Shown: piece after piece, positions 1 through 7,811 of the stretch
How positions within the stretch are numbered: position 1 is the stretch's first letter
How the letters are laid out: every line of letters begins with the position of its first letter
Assembly: GCF_030052995.1 (NCBI RefSeq)
Contig: NZ_JASJPW010000002.1
Span: forward strand, 124,001-188,000
Length of the DNA stretch: 64,000 nucleotides
Direction of reading: 5' to 3'
From: Gemmobacter sp. 24YEA27
Lineage (GTDB): Bacteria > Pseudomonadota > Alphaproteobacteria > Rhodobacterales > Rhodobacteraceae
Translations under genes and position numbers: made by a program
Notes under the pieces: generated by a model
Database searches by the model: none
What the model was told of the DNA's origin: nothing
The model's input: only the letters and a program-made list of their open reading frames with translations

Positions 1-295
1 CCTGCCCCGCCGCCTGCGCGATCCGGGCCGAGTTGATCAGCACCACATCATAGGCGCCGGGATTGGTCGCCAGTTTGGTGATCATCTCGGCTTCGGAATT
101 GAAATAATCATGCACGACCTCGATGCCGGTCGCCGCCGTAAAGGCCTCAAGCGCCCATTTCTCGTCGGTGCCGTAGCCCTGCCAGTTCAGCACGGTGATC
201 TTCGTCGCCGCCAGCGCGCGGCGCGGCCCCAGCAGCGTCGTTGCCAGAACCGTGCCGCCCATCAGTTGCACCATTGCGCGTCTGCTGAGTTTCAT
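1..295 (-). CDS. Extracellular solute-binding protein, PotD-like (N-terminal part)
   Basis: This is the N-terminal 98 codons of a periplasmic binding protein; the rest lies beyond the left edge. It opens with MKLSRRAMVQLMGG, a twin-arginine-like leader followed by a hydrophobic stretch and an Ala-rich cleavage region near residue 30. The mature part starts TKITVLNWQGYGTDEKW, typical of spermidine/putrescine-type (PotD/PotF) binding proteins of iron/polyamine-class ABC importers. The ATG is preceded by a purine-rich GGGAGGGAGACGGG. It lies downstream of two glycoside hydrolase genes on the same strand, so the ligand may be a sugar-derived or cationic compound and not necessarily a polyamine. 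Family placement is fairly safe; substrate is unknown. Confidence 0.8.
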   Translation of the reverse strand, partial: MKLSRRAMVQLMGGTVLATTLLGPRRALAATKITVLNWQGYGTDEKWALEAFTAATGIEVVHDYFNSEAEMITKLATNPGAYDVVLINSARIAQAAGQ

Positions 296-396
296 TTCCC
301 GTCTCCCTCCCTGAAGGCCATGCGGGCGCGAACGGCTCCGGGCCTTTGATCTTCCTGCGATCTTGCCCCGCAAGGGACAGCGCAACTCCGTCACTG

Positions 397-2625
397 TCAA
401 GCACCATGCCGGGTGTTGCGAAACCAGATCGAAAGCCGGGCCGGTCTGGCCGCCGACAGGCTCAGCTGCAAGGGGCCATCGCCGGGACCCTGGCGCAGCG
501 GGGCGCCATCCAGCTCTACCGCCAGCACATCCGGCCTCCGGATCTGCGGCAGGCTCAGACTGCCCGCCTCGCAGGCGGGAATTTCACAGCTGAAACAGCC
601 CTCACCAAAGCGGATATGCCTGAGTGGACCCGCGATATCGCTGACCAGCCGCGCCTGGCCCGTCGGGTCTGACAGCGTCAGCACCCCCCCTTCCCGGCTC
701 ACCACCACCGGCCCGAGCGGGCTTTCCAGCGGGCCCATGCGGCAATCGGGCCCGTTTTGCAGGCTCCACCCGGTCCAGGGGGAAAAGCCGCAGATCTCCT
801 CGACCGCCATCAGTGGCAGCAGCCCCGCCCAGATGTAAAAGCCATCGGCATCACCCTGGTCGAGCACTTCGCCGGTTTCGGGGTTGTAATTCTCGCCCGC
901 AATCCGCGCCTCGTCCCAGTTTCTTTGGAAAAGCGCGAGGCTTTCCGCCGCAAGACCTGCGGCGCGCGCGGTCTCGCCGGCGCGGTGCAGGCCCAGCCAG
1001 ACAAGGTAATTCACATTGGGCCAGATCCGCCCGCGCCAATAGACATTGTCCTGATAGGCCGGATCGTCGCGGGTGGCATTGGGCAAGGGCCAGGGGCTGC
1101 GGAAGGTCTCAGGATCCTCCATATGCCGCATCAGGGCCGCCTGCTGGCCGGCATCCGCCGCGCCGCATAAAAGCGGGTAAAAGCTGGTCGGCGACAGCGA
1201 TTTCACAAATGCCCCGCCGCGCTGGCGGTTGGCAAAGATCTGGCGGCTTTCATCCCAGAGCTTTTCGCGGATCAGCCGGCGATGCGTCCCGGCCAGTTCG
1301 CGCATTTCCGTCGCGGTGGCGGTATCGCCCAGCTCTGCCGCGATCAGCGAAAGCATCTCGGCATCCAGCGCGACCACGCAATTCAGCCCCAGATCCCAGG
1401 TCGAGAGGCTGCGGCTCTCCGCCTGCCAGACGGCCTCATCATGGGTGGCGCTGTTATCCATCCCCGTCTCATTCCGGGCACCGAAATGAGTGCCCTGATA
1501 CAGCGCCGCGCCCACATCCGACGACCCGCAAGAGATCAGCCCGAACTGATCCGGATCGCGCTCCCGCCGCCACCAGCGATGGTTTCTCAGCAAAATCTCA
1601 TATTGCGCCGACAGAAGCGAACGCTCGCCCAGGCGCAGGAACAGGGACCAGGCCACCAATGCGCCAAGCGGCGGCTGGCTGCGATCCACCCAGGCGTCGT
1701 TCGACGTCACGATACAGGCGATATTCCCCCGCGGCGTAGCGCCGCCATGCGCTACGGCCATGTTCTGCCGCGCAAGATCGGGGTCCAGCACGCCCGCCAG
1801 CAGCGCGGCATAGCATTGGTCATTATACCAGACCGCATAGCGCCCGAGATTCCAGATCCGCGTCACTTTGGTATAGGGGCGATGATTTTCGGCGTCCCAG
1901 ACCGTGTTCCAGCCGGTGATGTCTCGAATGGCCTCCAGCGCACCGGCGGAAGCGCCCTCATGCAGCGATCCGGGCACAGGTGCGGGTGCGGCCAGCGCCG
2001 CTTTTGCCCCCGCCACAGCCAGGGCTTCGCTGTCAGCCACCGCCGCCGCCCAGGCGCCGTCTCGCATCATGTCGAGATTGAAACGCAATGCCAGCAAAGG
2101 GGCTGCATCAGCCCGGCTCTCCAGGCTGAAATAGCCGTTCTCTTCCAGATCCTCACGCAAAGCGCCCAGATCCTCGTGGCCGGATACGACAATCGCCGGA
2201 TCGCGGCTGACAATCGCGGCCCAGCGATGGCCCATGCGGATCAGCACCGCCCCCGTCGCCTTGTCGAACCGCGCATCCGCCCCCTCGGCGGATATCGCCA
2301 GCGCCACCCAGAACCTCGCGCCCCATTCGCCAGTCTCGCGCGCCTCCCAGGCACCACGGATCACGAAAGGATCAACGGCTCCCGCCTGAAACCCGATCCT
2401 TGTGCCGGCGAAATCGGTCTCGAGCCCCGCGAAGCCGCCATCTGTCCGATGCGGTCCCAGCCGCACCACATCCGCCCGTGGCTCGATCAGCGAGGTCTTG
2501 CGCGCCCTGGTCGAGTAAAGGACCGGCGTCACCCTGAGCCCGAGCGGCTGGAAGATCATCTCGGCGGGCCGCTCGCCCCAGGTGAACCAGAGCCGCGACA
2601 GCGGCAGGGTCGTGGTCATCGACAT
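397..2625 (-). CDS. GH63-like (six-hairpin) glycoside hydrolase
   Basis: A 742-residue cytoplasmic-looking enzyme (no signal peptide). An N-terminal beta-rich region is followed by an (alpha/alpha)6-barrel domain of the trehalase/GH63/mannosylglycerate-hydrolase class. The motif NETGMDNSATHDE at about residues 385-397 matches the acidic catalytic loop of GH63-like enzymes, and WRGRIWPNVNYL further on is the conserved Trp/Arg barrel segment. A short C-terminal beta domain (about 640-742) resembles those of bacterial GH63-like proteins. The start lies 7 bases after the stop of the upstream GH106-like gene, so the two are probably co-transcribed. It likely hydrolyses an alpha-linked glucoside or mannoside imported by a neighbouring transporter; the exact linkage cannot be read from sequence. 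Confidence 0.8.
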   Translation of the reverse strand: MSMTTTLPLSRLWFTWGERPAEMIFQPLGLRVTPVLYSTRARKTSLIEPRADVVRLGPHRTDGGFAGLETDFAGTRIGFQAGAVDPFVIRGAWEARETGEWGARFWVALAISAEGADARFDKATGAVLIRMGHRWAAIVSRDPAIVVSGHEDLGALREDLEENGYFSLESRADAAPLLALRFNLDMMRDGAWAAAVADSEALAVAGAKAALAAPAPVPGSLHEGASAGALEAIRDITGWNTVWDAENHRPYTKVTRIWNLGRYAVWYNDQCYAALLAGVLDPDLARQNMAVAHGGATPRGNIACIVTSNDAWVDRSQPPLGALVAWSLFLRLGERSLLSAQYEILLRNHRWWRRERDPDQFGLISCGSSDVGAALYQGTHFGARNETGMDNSATHDEAVWQAESRSLSTWDLGLNCVVALDAEMLSLIAAELGDTATATEMRELAGTHRRLIREKLWDESRQIFANRQRGGAFVKSLSPTSFYPLLCGAADAGQQAALMRHMEDPETFRSPWPLPNATRDDPAYQDNVYWRGRIWPNVNYLVWLGLHRAGETARAAGLAAESLALFQRNWDEARIAGENYNPETGEVLDQGDADGFYIWAGLLPLMAVEEICGFSPWTGWSLQNGPDCRMGPLESPLGPVVVSREGGVLTLSDPTGQARLVSDIAGPLRHIRFGEGCFSCEIPACEAGSLSLPQIRRPDVLAVELDGAPLRQGPGDGPLQLSLSAARPARLSIWFRNTRHGA

Positions 2626-2632
2626 CGGGGCC

Positions 2633-5140
2633 TCACGAAACGGGCGTCAGCAACATAGGCGGCGCGGTCAGCCCCGAAGCATCGGGCCAGAGCGCGCCCT
2701 GCCAGGGGGTGCCGGCATAGAAGCGGTTCGCGGCGGTATTGGCAATCTCAAGCCTGAGATGATGCATGCCCGCATCCAGCGTGCCGAGGGCAAGCCGGCA
2801 GGGCGGGTGCCAGATCCGGCCGACATAGCGCCCGTCAAGAAAGACCTGCGCCGCGCAGGCGAGACCTGGCAGTTCCAGCAGCGGCGCGGCAGGCTTTGCC
2901 AGCGTGAAGCGGGTCTCATAGATCCCGATGCCCGAGAAATCCGCATCGCCCTGATCCTGCCAGCCCCGGCAGACGCTGATCTGACGCGCCTCGCCCCGGG
3001 TTTGCAGGGTCCAGCCGCTGTCGAGCCTGTCGCGATGCCAGCGCGGCACAGGCTCGGTCAGCGTCCTGGCCTGACCTGCGGGCAAACCAGCCTCGCGCAG
3101 CCGCAGACAGCGCAATTCCTGCGGTTCGAGGTAAAGATCGAGCGCGGCGAGTGCCTCCGGCGCATCAACGTGATAATACCCGCCCGCGAGGCTGACCCGC
3201 GCCCGGAGCGGCGCAGCACTGTCATTGAACAGAACCAGACGCCATGCGCCCGTCGCATCGCGCCCGGCCAGATGGGAAACCAGATCACGGGACAGACCGG
3301 GCTCAGGCGTGACCACCGGCCCTTCGTCGGCGAGGAAGCGGTGCAGCCCGGGCAGATCCGGCGCGCCGCGCCAGACCGGCAGCGGCAGCGCATCAATGCG
3401 GGCCTGACTTGCCGGATCGGCAAAGCCCGTGACCGCTGGCAGCACAAGGGCCGCAAGGCGGCTGCCATAAAGCTCCGGCCCATTGGCGCCAGGGGTGATG
3501 CGCTGAAGACCCGCCTCATCAAGGATCAGCGGCGGCGGACCAAGCTGCCACAGCGCCTCGGCCCAGGCGCCGAACAGGCGGGCATGATCATGGCGCGGCC
3601 CTTCCGTCAGGGCGGTCTCGTAAGGGTAGAAAAGCGCTACCTGGGCCTGCGGCACCGCGCCTGCCAGAAAATCTGCGAGAGCGGTGATCTCGTCATTCAG
3701 CGCCCGCATCACCCCCCACCAGGGTTGCAGATTATAGCCCGGCGCAAAATCAAAGCGCATATTGGCCAGTGGCTCACAGCGCCCGTCGCCCGCATCGGCA
3801 TAAAGCGCATGCAGGATCACCTGGCCCGCGCCCAGGAGATGCAGCCGGATCATCTGCGCGCGCAGGGCAGCGGGTGTAATCTCCCATTGTCCCGCGGCGC
3901 GGGTCTCGCTGCGTTCCGCTGTCAGATAAAGCTCGGTCAGACAGCCGCGCCGGCCGGAGGCGCGGGCGATACTGTCCCCAAGCATCGGCGCCAGCTGCGG
4001 GCCGAGGTTGTTGACGTCGACCGCCGTGATATCGCGCCATGCGTCCAGCCCGAAGAAATCCGCCGCCAGCGCCACACGCGGATCAATCGAGGAAAACCCG
4101 CCATTCAGCGCGAAAGAGGCGACATGCGGCAAGATCTCATGCCCGGTCAGCGCGAGGCCGTTGCGGTCACAAAACGCCCGGACCGGCGCGAAAAACGCCT
4201 CCCCGATCAGCCTTGTATAGAGACGCCAGATATGGCTGCGCGTGGCAGAGGTCCCGGGCCCGGTGTCAAAGAGCAGCGCGGCCAGTTGCGGACCGATGGC
4301 CCCCCGCGCCGCGATGCCGGCTGCGAGGTCTTCAGACCACAGGAAGCTGTTCAGCAGGTTCCCCTCTGCCTCGTTCCAGCGGTACAGAACCGGGGCGGGC
4401 TGGTCGAAAAACAGCTGATCCACCACGCCGGGGATCAGCCCCGTCAGCGCGGTCGCAAAGGGCGCCAGCCCGCGCTCGACAAAGCGCTGACCGGCTTCGG
4501 GCAGCAGGTAATTGATCACCCGCGAGCTGGCGATGCGGGTCGCAGCAAAGAGGATCCAGCGCGCGCCCTCTGGGAGGTCGTCGATCCGCGCCGTGGCGCC
4601 GGTCTCGCTCGTAGCGGTGAGCCGTGCCACCCCCTCCTCGATACGGCCATCGGGGTAGAGAACCACTGCCGCGACCAGATCCCAATCGGTGCAGACCGGA
4701 TGGCCGCCCTCATGGATCCAGTCGCGCACCGCCGGGCCGAGGCTGGCGCCAAGCGTCGCGGTGATCCCGGAAATATGCGCCTCGGCGCGGGTGCTGACGG
4801 CCCAGAAAAGATGGCGCTCGCGAAGGTGATCCGCGCCCCCGACCACACGGCCCCCCGCCTGACCACTGGTCCAGGCATAGTCATCATAAAGCCCCGCCTT
4901 CAGCCCGAGCCTGCCCATGATGTCCACCGCCTCGCGATAAGCCGCGAGAAACCCGTCCGAGAGGTAAAGCGACAAGGGCATCGAAGGCCGCGCCTGGATA
5001 TAGATGCGACTGAACCCGGCATCACGGAACTCTGTCAGCTGGGACAGCATGGCATCCCGTCCTGGCAGGCCAGACCAGAACCAATAGGCGGCGGGGCGGC
5101 CCGGTTCAGGCGTCTCGGTCATCTCTGGCTGGTTCTGCAC
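2633..5140 (-). CDS. GH106-like glycoside hydrolase (alpha-L-rhamnosidase type)
   Basis: An 835-residue protein beginning with a TIM-barrel-like region: AAYWFWSGLPGRD near residue 17 and GLYDDYAWTSGQAGG near residues 83-97 match the start of GH106-type rhamnosidases, where the Trp/Asp-rich loop forms the active site. The last about 130 residues (FSGIGIYETRF ... VFLDGRYVGRIWHPP ... LRLEIANTAANRF) form a galactose-binding-like jelly roll, usual at the C terminus of this family. I chose the GTG start at 5140 because AGGAGA sits seven bases upstream; an internal ATG at 5122 is the alternative. The 5' end overlaps the desaturase gene by 35 bases, implying translational coupling. No signal peptide is evident, so action on an imported glycoside is likely. 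Confidence 0.75.
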   Translation of the reverse strand: MQNQPEMTETPEPGRPAAYWFWSGLPGRDAMLSQLTEFRDAGFSRIYIQARPSMPLSLYLSDGFLAAYREAVDIMGRLGLKAGLYDDYAWTSGQAGGRVVGGADHLRERHLFWAVSTRAEAHISGITATLGASLGPAVRDWIHEGGHPVCTDWDLVAAVVLYPDGRIEEGVARLTATSETGATARIDDLPEGARWILFAATRIASSRVINYLLPEAGQRFVERGLAPFATALTGLIPGVVDQLFFDQPAPVLYRWNEAEGNLLNSFLWSEDLAAGIAARGAIGPQLAALLFDTGPGTSATRSHIWRLYTRLIGEAFFAPVRAFCDRNGLALTGHEILPHVASFALNGGFSSIDPRVALAADFFGLDAWRDITAVDVNNLGPQLAPMLGDSIARASGRRGCLTELYLTAERSETRAAGQWEITPAALRAQMIRLHLLGAGQVILHALYADAGDGRCEPLANMRFDFAPGYNLQPWWGVMRALNDEITALADFLAGAVPQAQVALFYPYETALTEGPRHDHARLFGAWAEALWQLGPPPLILDEAGLQRITPGANGPELYGSRLAALVLPAVTGFADPASQARIDALPLPVWRGAPDLPGLHRFLADEGPVVTPEPGLSRDLVSHLAGRDATGAWRLVLFNDSAAPLRARVSLAGGYYHVDAPEALAALDLYLEPQELRCLRLREAGLPAGQARTLTEPVPRWHRDRLDSGWTLQTRGEARQISVCRGWQDQGDADFSGIGIYETRFTLAKPAAPLLELPGLACAAQVFLDGRYVGRIWHPPCRLALGTLDAGMHHLRLEIANTAANRFYAGTPWQGALWPDASGLTAPPMLLTPVS

Positions 5141-6092
5141 TGCCTGTCTCCTCCCGCCGCCAGGCGGGATGCGGAGTATCTTCCTTCATCCGCCAGGCAT
5201 AGGCGCGCAATATGCTGTAATAACTGGGGAAGACATAGCCGCCATTCAGCCGCTGCCACTCATCCCGTGCGGCGTTATAGGCTCCGGGCAGCCGATACCA
5301 CGGCACGCGCGGCAGTTTGTGATGCACAAAATGCAGGTTATTAAACAAAAACAGCGGCGCGAGGAGCGAGCGTTCGACAATTATTGTCCGCCCGTTCGGG
5401 TCTTCGGCCCATTGATGTTCGCAATAGCTGCGGATCGCGATCAGCCCGAGCCCGATCCATCCCGGCCCCAGCATGTAGAGCCAGACCGGAATGCCCATCC
5501 CGAACTGGATAAACGGCAGAACCACCGCCAGCCCCGCCAGATGATGCGCCCAGGCGTTGCGGGTCCTGGCGTCGCCCGCCAGCATCCGGCGCGCCTCTGC
5601 CAGGGTGAAACCGATCACCGCAACCCATGGGCCAATCACCACCCGCCCGAGCAGCGTATTGTTGACCCGCAGCACCAGCCGCAACACTCCGGGCATCCGC
5701 GCCCAGGTGAAAAGCGCGATATAGTAGCTTTCGGGATCATCATAGGGGTCGGTCAGGCGCTCGTCATTATGGTGCTGAAGATGGGTCAGCTTATAGCTGC
5801 GATAGGCGTAGAAAATGCCGATCGGCAGCCAGACCAGGGCTTCATTCAACCCTGCGTTCCTGGTCGGATGGCCGTGCAGCACCTCATGCGCCAGCGAGGA
5901 TTGCAGCGCCACCGCAACGCCCATCACGATCAGCGCAAGCCAGGGCAGGACCGGCCAGAGCCAGAGCCCCACTGCGAGCCAGCCGCCGTAACACAGCACG
6001 ACCAGCCCCCAGGTCGGTGCCTCGAACCGCGGCGGCACCAGCATTTCCCGCGGCAGCACCGGAAGACGCTGCGGCACATTGGCCTCGCTCAT
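5106..6092 (-). CDS. Fatty acid desaturase-like membrane di-iron oxygenase
   Basis: A 328-residue integral membrane protein with the three histidine boxes of the FA_desaturase/alkane-hydroxylase superfamily: HEVLHGH at 69-75, HLQHH at 104-108 and HFVHH near 257. Hydrophobic segments lie at about 28-65, 85-97 and 165-215. Members hydroxylate or desaturate lipids, sterols or small ethers using O2 and reduced ferredoxin. No ferredoxin gene is adjacent. It is embedded in an operon with a cupin and two glycosidases, so a role in modifying a glycoside aglycone or membrane lipid is possible. It differs from the second desaturase-like gene at 54.6 kb, which does have a Rieske partner. Confidence 0.85.
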   Translation of the reverse strand: MSEANVPQRLPVLPREMLVPPRFEAPTWGLVVLCYGGWLAVGLWLWPVLPWLALIVMGVAVALQSSLAHEVLHGHPTRNAGLNEALVWLPIGIFYAYRSYKLTHLQHHNDERLTDPYDDPESYYIALFTWARMPGVLRLVLRVNNTLLGRVVIGPWVAVIGFTLAEARRMLAGDARTRNAWAHHLAGLAVVLPFIQFGMGIPVWLYMLGPGWIGLGLIAIRSYCEHQWAEDPNGRTIIVERSLLAPLFLFNNLHFVHHKLPRVPWYRLPGAYNAARDEWQRLNGGYVFPSYYSILRAYAWRMKEDTPHPAWRREETGSAEPARDDRDA

Positions 6093-6104
6093 AGCAGCAC
6101 CGTG

Positions 6105-6704
6105 TCAGACACGCCTGAGCGCCCAGATCGCCAGCAAAGGCGCCTCGCCGGACCGCATCGCGTGCCGGACCGAGGGCTGATTGTAAAAGGTGCCGCCGGT
6201 TCCGGGGGTGAACCAGCCAGAGGTTTCACGCCAGAAATCGCCCTCGGACAGCGCCAGATAGACCTCTTCCGGCGCATGGTTGTGATCGGGGTAGCGCACA
6301 TGCGGCGCCAGCAGCGAAAGGCCCAGCCAGACATCGCGTCGCTCTTCATGCCCGCCCGGGCCGAGCAGCGTGATTTCGGCATAGCTCCCGGATGCAAGGC
6401 CATTGCGCTCTTCGCCCGTCCATTCGAGATGCGGCTCGGCCGCCTCCAGCGCCGCGCAAAGCGGGGCGAGCTGCGGGGTTTGCGCGGCATGGACAAGTGC
6501 AGCCCCGAGATGCGTGCAGGCGGGTTGCCTTCCGGGGCTGCGCGGGGCCTGTGGATCGACCCGCTTCACGCCGTCGCGGATACCCGCGAGCGCCGCTTTT
6601 GCCTCGGGGGTCGCAGCCAGCTCTGCCATCAGTGCCAGCGTCACCTCGATGAAATTCTGAACCTCGGGGGGGCGGTTGTACAATGTCACAGTCGCGCCTT
6701 TCAT
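6105..6704 (-). CDS. DMSP lyase-family cupin
   Basis: A 199-residue protein with a C-terminal cupin barrel. HNHAPEEVY places His141, His143, Glu147 and Tyr149, and RHAMRSG supplies His181. This H-x-H-x3-E-x-Y ... H pattern, with the last His 40 residues after the first, is the metal-site spacing known for DddW-type dimethylsulfoniopropionate lyases. The N-terminal helical region (about 1-90) and overall length also fit the DddQ/DddW class. DMSP lyases release dimethyl sulfide and acrylate. However, acrylate-handling genes are not nearby; the downstream genes are a desaturase and glycosidases, so it may act on another substrate. It is the first gene of the leftward operon. Confidence 0.7.
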   Translation of the reverse strand: MKGATVTLYNRPPEVQNFIEVTLALMAELAATPEAKAALAGIRDGVKRVDPQAPRSPGRQPACTHLGAALVHAAQTPQLAPLCAALEAAEPHLEWTGEERNGLASGSYAEITLLGPGGHEERRDVWLGLSLLAPHVRYPDHNHAPEEVYLALSEGDFWRETSGWFTPGTGGTFYNQPSVRHAMRSGEAPLLAIWALRRV

Positions 6705-6816
6705 CGGCTGGCCGCAGCGCAGAGTGCAGCTGCTCTGTCACACGAAATGATAGGAGGGCAAAAGGCCTGCGGCAATGGTTCTGTGAGGCTGACGCGCATA
6801 GCTTGTCACAAAGCGA

Positions 6817-6844
6817 TAAACAGACTAAGTTTAACAGACTAAGT
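6817..6844 (+). repeat. Two direct copies of AACAGACTAAGT upstream of the antitoxin gene
   Basis: AACAGACTAAGT occurs at 6819-6830 and again at 6833-6844, a 14-base period. The repeats end 17 bases before the ATG of the Phd-like antitoxin, where such antitoxins bind to repress their own operon. Probable operator; not tested. Confidence 0.55.
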
Positions 6845-6861
6845 CAGATCGGGGCACTGTG

Positions 6862-7110
6862 ATGAAAACCGTCAATATGCATGAAGCCAAGACACATCTC
6901 TCGCGCCTCGTCGAAGAGGCGGTGCAGGGGGAGCCTTTTATCATCGCCCGCGCCGGCAAGCCGCTGGTCAAGGTGGTGATGATCGAGACGGATGTGCCAC
7001 GCCGCACCGGCTTTCTCGCCGGGCAGATCGACGTGCCCGAAGATTTCGATCACCGCGATGCGGATCTGATCCGTGGCCTCTTTGAGGATGACACTGGGTC
7101 TCAGCTGTGA
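6862..7110 (+). CDS. Phd/YefM-family antitoxin
   Basis: An 82-residue protein starting MKTVNMHEAKTHLSRLVEEA, the classic 'prevent host death' N-terminal fold that binds DNA, with IIARAGKPLVKVV forming the second conserved strand. The acidic C-terminal tail (EDFDHRDADLIRGLFEDD) would wrap and block the toxin. A GTG codon directly precedes the ATG, so the start could be three bases earlier. The stop codon overlaps the toxin start by four bases (GTGA), as is normal for type II toxin-antitoxin pairs. It probably represses its own promoter with the toxin as co-repressor, using the direct repeats just upstream. Confidence 0.92.
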   Translation: MKTVNMHEAKTHLSRLVEEAVQGEPFIIARAGKPLVKVVMIETDVPRRTGFLAGQIDVPEDFDHRDADLIRGLFEDDTGSQL

Positions 7111-7493
7111 ATCTGCTGCTCGATACCCATTACCTGTTATGGGTGGCGGCGCGCCCGGATCTGATCCCGGCCCGGGCGCTGGCACTGATCGAGGATCCGG
7201 CGAACCGGCTCTGGTTCAGCGTCGCCAGCCTGTGGGAGGTGGCGATCAAGCGCGGCCTCGATCGCCCGGATTTCCGCAACGATCCGGGGGTACTCAGGGC
7301 CGGCCTGCTGTCAGCGGGCTATGAGGAACTGACCGTCGAAGGGCGTCATATCCTCGCGCTTGCGACCCTGCCGCCATTGCATCGTGACCCGTTCGACCGG
7401 CTGCTGGTCGCCCAGGCAGCGGCAGAGGGGATGCGCCTTTTGTCTCAGGATCGCTATGTGCTCGCCTATGGCGGGCCGGTGCTGGAAATTTAA
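7107..7493 (+). CDS. vapC: VapC-family PIN-domain RNase toxin
   Basis: A 128-residue PIN domain. The acidic active-site residues are visible: Asp6 in LLLDTHYLLW, Glu44 in SLWEVAIK, Asp94/Asp97 in HRDPFDRLL and Asp115 in LLSQDRY. These chelate Mg2+ or Mn2+ for site-specific RNA cleavage. The gene starts with GTG overlapping the antitoxin stop, so the toxin depends on translational coupling. Length is normal for the family and no catalytic residue is missing, so the pair is probably functional. It ends six bases from the convergent gene at 7500. Confidence 0.92.
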   Translation: MNLLLDTHYLLWVAARPDLIPARALALIEDPANRLWFSVASLWEVAIKRGLDRPDFRNDPGVLRAGLLSAGYEELTVEGRHILALATLPPLHRDPFDRLLVAQAAAEGMRLLSQDRYVLAYGGPVLEI

Positions 7494-7499
7494 GCGGCG

Positions 7500-7811
7500 T
7501 CAGATCGCAAGGGCGGTCTCGGCATGGGCCAGCAGATCTTCTGCGGCCTCACCGGGCGCATAATGCACCCGCTGGCTGCGGTCGCGGCGCAGGATCGTCA
7601 CCAGCCGCGTCTCAATCTCCATCGCCACCAGCTCGCGCAGGACAAGCGCATGTTCGACCCCGAAAATCCGCGCGAAACTGCGGCTGTCGGAACAGATCCC
7701 CATATGTGCCGTGACCAGCAACATCGCCGCCATCATTGACGGCCCCCGTTCAGCAACCGCCTCGCTGAGCGCGATGAAGCGCTCTTCCCGGGGATCGGAA
7801 CCGGTGCTCAT
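7500..7811 (-). CDS. Small conserved-looking protein linked to the oxidoreductase gene
   Basis: A 103-residue soluble protein (MSTGSDPREERFIALSEAV...) that I do not recognise. It is mostly helical by composition. The segment FARIFGVEHALVLRELVAMEIETRLVTILRRD followed by RSQRVHYAPGEAAEDLL resembles a small winged-helix domain, but no clear family emerges. The ATG overlaps the stop codon of the upstream FdhF/YdeP-type gene by four bases, so it is translationally coupled to it and probably serves that enzyme as an accessory or regulatory factor. This role is inferred only from position. Confidence 0.6.
   Translation of the reverse strand: MSTGSDPREERFIALSEAVAERGPSMMAAMLLVTAHMGICSDSRSFARIFGVEHALVLRELVAMEIETRLVTILRRDRSQRVHYAPGEAAEDLLAHAETALAI

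Noticed and set aside
2582..5344. Long open reading frame on the plus strand (about 920 codons)
   Set aside because: It lies antisense to the GH106-like gene and spells Arg/Pro/Gln-rich sequence with no family motifs; a by-product of high G+C.
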